DNA of 64,000 nt from Cheiracanthium punctorium (lineage: Eukaryota; Arthropoda; Arachnida; Araneae; Cheiracanthiidae). A model generated the notes under the pieces. The model was given only the letters and a program-made list of their open reading frames with translations. It did not search any database and had not been told where the DNA came from. The position numbers and the translations under genes are program-made. Shown one piece after another: positions 56,175 to 64,000 of this stretch (position 1 is the stretch's first letter; each line of letters begins with the position of its first letter). The DNA lies in contig JAWZYV010013546.1 of the NCBI GenBank assembly GCA_038373885.1, positions 45,877-109,876 on the forward strand, read 5' to 3'.

Positions 56175-57111
56175 CATCCCAGGGGCGCGTGCCTGTGCAG
56201 TCAACGAGACTTGCATTCTCGCAATCGTTGACAATTTCATTTTTTTTGGGGTGGCTGCAAAATAGCCACAAATTTTTTATTGACAGTTCCCACCCCTATC
56301 TCCGCCTAAAATAGTCCTATAGCAGAGCTGTCATCAATTTGGCTCCAATGCTGACCGGAAATTCGATATTTTCAAGTAGTATTTCCTGACTGCTCCACAC
56401 CCTGTCAATGAATTAATTTTTTCCTATTCTTTTTAGTACATCGACGGGGAGGAGTGGGGGGGGGTACCCCACACTTCCGGAATTGCCCTTGTCTTGAACT
56501 TTCCGTGCAGCCAGCCTTAAGTTTGGATGAATGTGTTTTGAAAATCTAAAAAAATAAACAATAACCAAGTGGCCTTTATTAATTACTTACAGCATTTATA
56601 AAAACCGCAAAGCGCCATTTACAGTAGGAAATAATTTATTGTTATGACTACTCTTCTGGATGACAGATTGTTTCTCTAATGAGATATTTTATGACCTGAA
56701 GCTACCAACCCTCTCCTCCTCAGGTCGGGAGGGAGAAGAGCGGAGACAGAGCAGATGCCCCCCCCCCCTCCTCCCCACACATCATTCATACGAGAATAAA
56801 CAAATCAACTTCCTTGTTGTTGGAGAGAGGCTCTTTTGGCGTCTTGCCAGACCACATGGCCCTGGTCTAGCGGAGCGTCAGCAATCCAAACGAGAATCAA
56901 AGAAAAGGGGAAACAAGTTGGCGTGGAGAAAAGGAGAACAGCATTTTGATTGAAAAAAAAAAAAAACAAATAAAGAGGGTGGAATTTTATCAAGAAAAAG
57001 GGCAAGGAAGGCGGAATTTTATCAAGAAAAAGGGCAAGGAGGGCGGCATTTTACCGGAAAAAGGGCACTGGGGCGTGCCGCCCTCCTGAAACGCTCTAGA
57101 GTGATCCCTGT

Positions 57112-57444
57112 GTAATATAGATGCAGTGAAACCTGCTAAGTTGACCACCCGTTTTCGTGGTCAACTTATCAAGGGTACAATACTTACTTTTTAATTTTAG
57201 TATTTTATAATTTATGTACTTATACATTATATAGTACATGTAGTATATGTAGTATACTACAAAATTAAACAGAATATGCAATCAAAATTATACAAAATAA
57301 TAGGAATAATATTGCTTAATTAGGGTTAGACATTAATTATATGTACATATTACTGTATTACATATTAAACATTGGTTACTGTCATAGTAGATATAGTTAC
57401 CATGTTATTACATAACTGTAGTAAGTTTACAATCTTTTTACAAG
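57112..57444. other. spacer, possible upstream intron of the unrecognised gene
   Basis: 'cagtgaaacctgctaagttgacc' and 'cgtggtcaacttatcaaggg' near 57125-57175 look like a Tigger end. No boundaries were fixed. Otherwise AT-rich. Confidence 0.4.
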
Positions 57445-57522
57445 CTTGCCAAAAAATGTCTGCAGCTGGGCCTCTTCAAACAGAAGGCTGTCTGTCACTG
57501 GATTGACAGCATGTTGAAAGAG
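57445..57522 (+). CDS. candidate exon of an unrecognised host gene
   Basis: 78 bp, 26 codons, no stop. Bounded by a pyrimidine-rich acceptor (aatctttttacaag) and a donor GAG|gtactg, phase 0 both sides. The product LAKKCLQLGLFKQKAVCHWI, then DSMLKE, has the look of a conserved helical protein and ordinary codon use, unlike nearby transposon relics. It would join in frame to the exon at 60234-60317. I do not recognise the family. Upstream exons were not found. It could also be chance. Confidence 0.45.
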
Positions 57523-57717
57523 GTACTGTAATTTATGGAAGAAACATTTACGGGCGTTTATGAATATAAAAGTTAAAAAATAGTAAGTGCGGCGTTTCTA
57601 TCAGGTGCAGCATTTACTAAAATTTAAACTCTTTTTTTTAGCTGATCTTCAACGTAAAATAGTAACATTTGTTTAGTGATAATTGTCTCAAAAGATGGCG
57701 CCACCACCGATCAGGTA

Positions 57718-60203
57718 CAGTGCGCACCAGTTATAACGGACCTGGGATATAACCATGAAGCTCGGGAGGAGAAACATCGACTTGTTATCCAACTTGGACC
57801 AACTACGCAGTATGAGAATTGCAGACGAAACTGCGGCTACCATTGATTGCGCCATCTATTGACGGTAGCGGAAAACAACATCGTGCGCGCGCGCTTTCCG
57901 ATTTAATGCTTCTCTAATTGGGATTTATTCATTTATGCTGAAATTTCATGAAGTATACACTAACATTTGAATAAATAAATATGATAATTAATATGCATAT
58001 ATAATAATTTTGTTTCTATATTACTTAGTTACAACGATGTAACATCAGTTTGAAAATTTAATAAATTAATTAATAATTTAAATAAATTCTCTTTAAAACT
58101 GCATGCGAACGATATAATAGATCAGTTTTTGACAAATATTTTTGGTAGCAATTCGCTAAAAATTAAAAAATATTCCCTGCCTTCTTTCAGGTTATAAATT
58201 CCTCTTATATACCCGCTCTTCCACATTATATTTTATTTATTATTATTTTTTTTTTTTTTTTGTCTTTAGTAGTCTTAAAGTTGGTTAGTTAAACCAAAAA
58301 ACAAAAACAAATATGGAAAGAGAAAAACATTTAACGCCGTTTTTCAGCACCACCAGAGCCTGATTATAACCAACAAGGGCCCCAGGAATTGATGAATTTG
58401 GGGGGGGGGGCATCTATGAAATTTGTTTTATTTTTCATAAAATTTTGATATAAAGAAGGATGTTTCAGAACAAGATTTGAAATTGGGGGGCCCTGGGCAA
58501 AGTCCCGATTTGCCCGTGCGATAATAAGGACCTGAGTACCACAAAAAATTACATAAAAATCAATGTCTTTTCAGTATCAGTATCATTTTTCAGTACTACA
58601 AAAAATTTCATAAAAAGCATAAAGGAAAAAAAAATATTAATTCAATAAATACACGCATATTCAGTGATTGACTCTTTTGCATCAGTTTTGCAAGCTTTCA
58701 CATATCAGAAAAAATCTAATATTTCTTTAATTTTGAAAAATTTTGTATTTAAAAAAAAAACAGACTTTGAATTGAAAATATTTGTTTCTGTATAAGTTTT
58801 GCAGACTTATGCCAAAAATATCTATTCATTTGTGTATCTCTTATATATTATAAAATCCCCTCCCCCACCCTAATTAAATTAATAAACAGAAAAATATTAT
58901 TCATAAAACTGTTATTATTTTTTTAAAAATGGACAATTTCAAAGTATTATACTGCTGTTTCAATTTGATTATTGGGCCAAATGCCAATTTTAAAGTGTTC
59001 ATATTAGCATTATACTACTACTAACATGTACAAAAGGTTTTCTATTTACATAGTGTTACTTTTTATGTTATACATTTATAAGGGGCCATATTAAAGAAAT
59101 ATTATGGTGATGCTGTATTGATGCTGTTTGGAGCTTTAAATAACGTTGGATTTTTCTTCCCGAGCGATACATTTCTTTTTCTGGCTTCTGGATATCCACT
59201 GTCACATCCAAGTGCAAAGCAGTGACTCGCTCGCCCCATATTCTATCAAAATAATTTATTTTATTAAAAAAATATAGCTCGTTCATAATCAAAACAACGC
59301 TAAATCCCTATTGAAGCGGTGCGCTGCACCTCCTGCCGGTGAAAATGGATCCTGGTCCGTTTTCCCGCCTGATCGGCCATTCCCGATGACTCTCCTTAGA
59401 GCTTCATGGATATAACGTACTATCGGTTATAACGTACCTAGAAGCTAGGTCCCGAATGAAGTCATATTTATAATACTTAACTTCGGTTAAAGCGTACTTA
59501 ACAAAAGTATGTACTTCGGCTATAACGTACGTTTTATACCAAAGCCAAGAATAAAATTCTGCTTTTCTTAAGCATTTTATCTCCTTTTTCGTGTAAATTT
59601 CAGAACGTTCAAAAACATTCGTTGTCAGTTTTCAGATTCTCTGCCGAGATGACTTGTGCATGAATGAAGGGAGCGATCTTTTATCTTTTGCCCCTGCTAG
59701 ACAGGGCTAAGAACAAGACCAAGTTTTTTCTTTGGTATTCATCAATTTAAATGCCATCTGAAAAGCCCTATCTATAATGATTCCGATGATAGTGAAGAAA
59801 AAACAGAGGAGCCTATACCAAGCATATCCGACGCATTAAATGCTGCAGAAACAGCATCACGATATTTTGAATGCCGCAGTGATGATGCAGAGACTCTACA
59901 GAGGTCTATTATGGATTTCCAAAACGGTATTTTTAAAGTAGCATCTGCTCATTTAAAAGAAAAGAAAATTACAGATTATTTATCTCAATAAAAATTGTAA
60001 GTGATAAAGAATTTTCTGTTTTTTATTTAATTTAAATTTTAAAAAATCAGACCTGTTTAAAACACATATTACAGTGAAATTATGAGCCCACTTTCTATAT
60101 TTGTGTAGTAAATCTTACCGGCGGTATTTCTTATAACGTACCTCGGCTATAATGTACTACTTTTTTAGGTCCCGTGAGAGTACGTTATAACCGGCATCTA
60201 CTA
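57718..60203 (+). mobile_element. Tigger-type element in an intron of the unrecognised gene
   Basis: 2486 bp. The left end CAGTGCGCACCAGTTATAACG and right end, reversed, TAGTAGATGCCGGTTATAACG, are flanked by TA (57716-57717, 60204-60205). Many 'cggttataacgtac' motifs lie near the right end (59400-59530, 60125-60195). It carries a transposase tail (59773-59991). Inside, 58370-58520 is an unassigned G-rich repeat. Confidence 0.8.
59773..59991 (+). pseudogene. Tigger transposase C-terminal tail
   Basis: 73 codons open to TAA. An acidic stretch (NDSDDSEEKTEEP) precedes SDALNAAETASRYFE, DAETLQRSIMDFQ and KKITDYLSQ. Acidic linker, two helices and a final K-x-TDYL tail resemble Tigger/pogo C-termini. 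The catalytic domain is missing. Confidence 0.6.
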
Positions 60204-60233
60204 TACTTTTTAGCATGCACAGAAGCGCCTCAG

Positions 60234-60317
60234 AATGTGAACTTACCCCTTGTAGAGAAGCAGTTTGATCCAGTTTTAGAGAAAGTGAGACGTGCTCTGG
60301 ATTGGATGGCTTCATAA
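60234..60317 (+). CDS. candidate last exon of the unrecognised host gene
   Basis: Acceptor gcgcctcag before 60234, 27 codons, TAA at 60315-60317. Product NVNLPLVEKQFDPVLEKVRR then ALDWMAS. It is in phase with the exon at 57445-57522. The same frame stays open up to another acceptor (actttttag, 60213), but that choice would not be in phase with the upstream exon. Before the Tigger inserted, the intron would have been about 230 bp. Today the Tigger end is 30 bp from this exon. Function unknown. Confidence 0.4.
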   Translation, partial: NVNLPLVEKQFDPVLEKVRRALDWMAS

Positions 60318-60449
60318 AACCAAGGAATGTCTCCTCAATTATATAAAAACAAAACAAAAAAAATAGAGGAAAATCTACATTTTAGAGCTATAATTAAATT
60401 TTAATGAAGGTTTAAATGGTAAAATCGTACAAGCCGGTGACCACCCCAT
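60318..60449. other. possible 3' untranslated region
   Basis: AT-rich, with poly(A)-like stretches near 60344-60362. No canonical AATAAA close to the stop codon. Confidence 0.3.
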
Positions 60450-60515
60450 GTAAACATGGCGACAGTCGCTGGAGCTTGGCGACCGCCAAGCTCCAGCGAC
60501 TGTCGCCATGTTTAC
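60450..60515. repeat. perfect 66-bp palindrome
   Basis: 32-bp arm 60450-60481, 2-base spacer, 32-bp arm 60484-60515, apparently without mismatch. Contains 'catggcgacagtcgctgg'. It lies just left of the 75-bp tandem array and may be the outer end of the foldback element. Confidence 0.85.
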
Positions 60516-60525
60516 TAGTCATTCT

Positions 60526-61125
60526 AGGCAACCAGTGGTCCGTTTTTTACTAAAAAAACCCCAGTGGATTCAGCAACCTAGTTGTACAGCTATCTAAACT
60601 AGGCAACCAGTGGTCTGTTTTTAACTAAAAAAACCTCAGTGGATTCAGCAACCTAGTTGTACAGCTATCTAAACTAGGCAACCAGTGGTCCGTTTTTAAC
60701 TAAAAAAACCTCAGTGGATTCAGCAACCTAGCTGTACAGCTATCTAAACTAGGCAACCAGTGGCCCGTTTTTAACTAAAAAAACCTCAGTGGATTCAGCA
60801 ACCTAGCTGTACAGCTATCTAAACTAGGCAACCAGTGGCCCGTTTTTAACTAAAAAAACCTCAGTGGATTCAGCAATCTAGTTGTACAGCTATGTAAACT
60901 ATGCAACCAGTGGACCGTCTTTAACTAAAAAAACCTCAGTGGATTCAGCAACCTAGTTGTACAGCTATGTAAACTACGCAACCAGTGGACCGTTTTTAAC
61001 TAAAAAAACAACAGTGAATTAAGCAACCTAGTTGTACAGCTAATGTAAACTGGGCAAACACTGGCCCGTTTTCAACTCAAAAAAAAACATCGGTGGATTA
61101 AACAACCTAGTTGTACACCTCTTAT
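60526..61125. repeat. 75-bp tandem array, about 7.5 copies
   Basis: Units begin with 'aggcaaccagtgg' at 60526, 60601, 60676, 60751, 60826, then diverged at 60901, 60976 and 61052. Each has 'cctcagtggattcagcaacc' and 'tagttgtacagctat'. The last unit passes into the inverted arm that begins at 61043. Confidence 0.9.
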
Positions 61126-64000
61126 AAAGTCAGTATGATTAGAATAGCACATAAATAGCACTTACGAAAACATAAAACACATCGAATATCAATTTAAAAT
61201 TCACATTAAAAACCTTAAACATTTGAAAGATTCGTTAAAAAAGAGCACTTACCTTTATTTTTTTTTTTAAATAACCGCTCAGAAATGTCCCCAACACCCA
61301 CCGGCTTATAACGTAACACCATGCTTTCTTTTATTTAGCTCTATATTCACACCATATTTCTATCAAACACACACAAAAGAATGCTCCTTTTCCTTTCAAA
61401 ACATAAAAAAAACTCCACATCCACACATAAATACTGACGACGAAATTCCCCGATACGCTTACTAACCTACGATAAAGAGTCCGTAAAACAGAATCAAAAC
61501 CACAGGGAAAAGCCAACACAAACTTAATCCACTCTATCACTCGCCACAAACAAACAACTACCGTCATTCAATTAGCACTGAATGAATATCCCATACTTCA
61601 AACACCCCGCGTTTCATTATGGTTACCAGTCTAAACAATCACCGCCAGGGTGCCTCACTGCAGCTGAGCATCGCCGTTGACGGCGCCAGAGCCAACGCCA
61701 AATCAATTTGTAAACAAAACATCAAATGTAAACAAGTCACCGTATACGGAATATAGTCCGTTTAAATATATATTTTGAAGGGTTAAAGTTCCGTAAAATG
61801 CCGCAAAAGTGCGCTGCCCTCTATTAAACGCAACCGTTTTTCACATGAAACTATTGTTCTTAAAATACTGAATTTCAGCCAGCATATATTTATTACTAGA
61901 GGCTCATGGGAAGTTGTTCTATTACTGATCAACACACGTACATAAATTGTACATAAACTGTTCATTCGATTGAGACCAAAATGGGAGATGCACAACTAGA
62001 TCATAGAACAATCCTAAATATAAAATTTCAACATTCTACGACCCATAGTTTTTGAGATATGCGAGTTACATACATACGTACGTATGTACAGATGGCATGG
62101 AAAAACTGGCCAAAATAGACTTGACGCTGGTCAAAATGAGTTGCAGACACATTTATAGGATCGTGCTAGCTTACGATGAGATGCATGGAAAAAATTCTTA
62201 AAAGTAAATTGAGAGGTAGTCAAAATCAGTTTTTTTCGTCGAAATTTGGCCCCCCGAAATTTTTTGGGATCACATTACTTCCTTATACTGCATACAAGGA
62301 AGTAAAAAGGCATGACATAGTGTGCAAAAAAGCTCACGGAGAATCAGCAGTCGTATCTGATGATACTATAGATGGTTGGAAAAAAAAAGCGAATTTTTTT
62401 CAAAGTATGATATGCAAGACATTTTCAATGTTGATGAGACGGGACTATTTTACCGAGCTCTGCCTCAACAAACATTAGCTTTAAAAGGTGAGAAGTGCCA
62501 TAATGGCAAATTAAGCAAAGAGTGCTTGTCAGTAGCAGTTTGCTGTAATGTGACTGGGAGTAAAAAAAGGAAACTTTAAGTCATCGGAAAATCAAAATCT
62601 CAACGCTGCATGAAAGATGTTACTTCTTTACCAGTGATTTATCAAAACAACACAAAAGCTTGGATGACAAAATTAATATTTGACGACTGGCTCTTAAATT
62701 TCGAAAAAGATATGCGCAAAAGCAATAGAAAAATTTTGTTGCTTTTAGATAATGTGTTATCCCATAATACAACTGTTAAACTAGAAAATATAGAGCTTTT
62801 GTACTAGCCCCCGAATACTACCGCAAAATTACAACCCTTAGATCAAGGAATTATCAGATCATTGAAGGCTAAATATAGACAATGGCTTCTACATAAGGTC
62901 ATTTTGAATGCTGATGCTGAAAAAGAAACTAAAATCAATGTTTTAGATGCAATACATCTCATTAACTGGGCATGGCAAGATGTTTCTGCTTCCACCATAA
63001 AAAACTGTTTCCTAGCCTCAGAATGTATTATGGTTCCGCATGATACTCTGTCACAGGAAGAAATCGTTTCATCTGATGGAGAAAGCGTCATTCTGAGGCT
63101 AGGAAACTTTCCCAGCTGATCTTTTATTTTTATGGCGGGGGGGGGGGGGGGGGGGGATTTTTCCTGTTCGCTCCACGTAACAAAATACCTAGGACGGCCC
63201 TGCATTCTTTGTATCATTTAACTCAAGTATTTGAAACAAATTTTGATTCAAATACTTAGATATAAATAAAAACGGACTATATTCCGTATACGGTGCTGTT
63301 TACATTTTGATGTTTTGTTTACAAATTGATTTGGCGTTGGCTCTGGCGCCGTCATGGGCGATGCTCAGCTGGAGTGAAGTACCCTGCCGGTGATTGTTTA
63401 GACTAGTAACCAAAGAGAAACACTGGGTGTTTTGAAGTATGGGATTTTCATTCAGTGCTAATTGAATGACGATAGTTGTTTGTTTGTGGCTGGTGATAGA
63501 GTGGATTAAGTTAATGTTTGATTTTTCTTGTGGTTTTGATTCTGTTTTATCGTAGGTTAGTATTGTTTATCGTAGGTTAGTAAGCGTATCGGGGAATTTC
63601 GTCGTCAGTATTTATGTGTGGAATATGGTGTTTTTTTTATGTTTTGAAAGGAAAAGGAGCGTTCTTTTGTGTGTGTTTGATAGAAATATGGTGTGAATAT
63701 AGAGCTAAATAAAAGAAAGCATGCTGGTTTTACGTTATAAGCCGGTGGGTGTTGGGGACATTTCTGAGCGGTTATTTAAAAAAAAAATAAAGGTAAGTGC
63801 TCTTTTTTAACGAATCTTTGCAATGTTTAAGGTTTTTAATGTGAATTTTAAATTGATATTCGATGTGTTTTATGTTTTCGTAAGTGCTATTTACGTGCCA
63901 TTCTAATCATACTGACTTTATAAGAGGTGTACAACGAGGTTGTTTAATCCACCGATGTTTTTTTGAGTTGAAAACGGGCCGGTGTTTGCCCAGTTTACAT
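61043..64000. mobile_element. foldback-type DNA element with more than 720-bp inverted arms, cut by window end
   Basis: The left arm 61043-61763 and right arm 63269-64000 are inverted copies, sharing 'ccgtatacggaatatag', 'ccaccggcttataacgta' and 'aacatcggtggatta' in opposite orientation. The right arm reaches the last base, so it continues outside, probably into a mirror 75-bp array. Between the arms are 400 bp of unassigned sequence and a Tigger-type transposase relic (62308-63119). A G run lies at 63137-63158. Arm differences are small indels and substitutions. Confidence 0.75.
62308..63119 (+). pseudogene. pogo/Tigger-type transposase relic (DDE_1)
   Basis: Plus-strand blocks in shifting frames: GESAVVSDDTIDGWKKK (end of the DNA-binding part), then MQDIFNVDETGLFYRALP (first Asp), LSVAVCCNVTGSKKRK, LLLLDNVLSHN (second Asp), a stop at 62804-62806, then LQPLDQGIIRSLKAKYRQ (third Asp), followed by a C-terminal helical part ending ILRLGNFPS and TGA. 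This is the DDE superfamily 1 arrangement of Tigger and jerky-like transposases. It has at least one frameshift (A run near 62380) and two stops. The DNA-binding N-terminus is missing. Confidence 0.85.

Larger units (their letters stand above)
48391..57111. mobile_element. hAT-like element interrupted by copia element 3
   Basis: Left end CAGGGATCACTCTAGA (48391) and right end CTCTAGAGTGATCCCTG (57111). Both are flanked by TGTAATA, 7 of the expected 8 bp. Without the 6.8-kb copia it is about 1.95 kb, with no recognisable transposase. The right part contains low-complexity A/G-rich repeats ('caagaaaaagggcaaggagggcgg'). Confidence 0.75.

Noticed and set aside
56660..57005. Overlapping 66-97-codon frames on both strands
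   Set aside because: Low-complexity, inside the right part of a hAT-like element, with no conserved motif.
60157..60357. 66-codon minus-strand frame with a gtaagt donor, considered as nurim first exon
   Set aside because: It ends in phase 0 while the nurim exon at 46975 needs phase 1. It is antisense to a better plus-strand candidate exon.
60526..61125. Regular repeats considered as a CRISPR array
   Set aside because: The whole 75-bp unit is conserved with no variable spacers. This is a eukaryotic tandem repeat inside a transposon.
61331..61567. Hydrophobic 78-codon minus-strand frame, considered as a possible first nurim exon
   Set aside because: It lies in the inverted arm of the foldback element and the second arm copy is frameshifted. 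There is no suitable donor in phase 1.

Overview
This is 64 kb of AT-rich animal nuclear DNA, almost entirely made of mobile elements nested inside one another. The mix points to an arthropod, most likely a spider or other chelicerate: Ty3/gypsy elements with a SCAN-like gag, Penelope with a GIY-YIG endonuclease, many hAT, Tigger and 5-bp-TSD MITEs, a Helitron and a tRNA-type SINE. The organism is an inference. There are no bacterial-type genes, rRNA genes or CRISPR arrays.

Host genes. Two exons on the minus strand, 46812-46975 and 8154-8324, encode adjacent parts of nurim, the inner-nuclear-membrane protein. Their splice sites and phases match (phase 0 to phase 0), so the 38.5 kb between them is one intron. 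The nurim N-terminus and C-terminus were not found and probably lie outside the window. A second gene, not recognised, may have its last two exons on the plus strand at 57445-57522 and 60234-60317.

Layout. 1-4319: a decayed Ty1/copia element (plus strand) split by a 780-bp MITE and a Penelope fragment. 4320-9615: Tigger scrap, SINE, nurim exon, second MITE. 9843-18856: a small MITE carrying an 8.8-kb Ty3/gypsy element (minus strand). 19680-21560: a relic of a repetitive arthropod gene family, interrupted by a hAT MITE. 22811-45300: a 647-bp tandem duplication split by a 21.4-kb copia element (minus strand). That copia holds two stacks. The first is a gypsy element with integrase upstream of reverse transcriptase (24504-36380), containing a solo LTR and a 3.6-kb solo LTR that itself holds a piggyBac. 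The second is a hAT containing a Tigger containing a Helitron (36682-41411). 47156-47895: a TA-flanked MITE. 48391-57111: a hAT element holding a young copia with an unbroken 1339-codon frame, whose 3' LTR holds another hAT MITE. 57718-60203: a Tigger in an intron of the unrecognised gene. 60450-64000: a palindrome, a 75-bp tandem array and a large foldback-type element with a Tigger-type transposase, cut by the window end.

Most insertions could be closed exactly, with terminal repeats plus target-site duplications of the length expected for the family, so the order of events can be read directly. By-eye LTR divergence is about 3-4% for the large copia and for the gypsy inside it, and about 0.5% for the copia at 49406-56174. 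All percentages are by-eye counts, and family names come from motif recognition without database searches.
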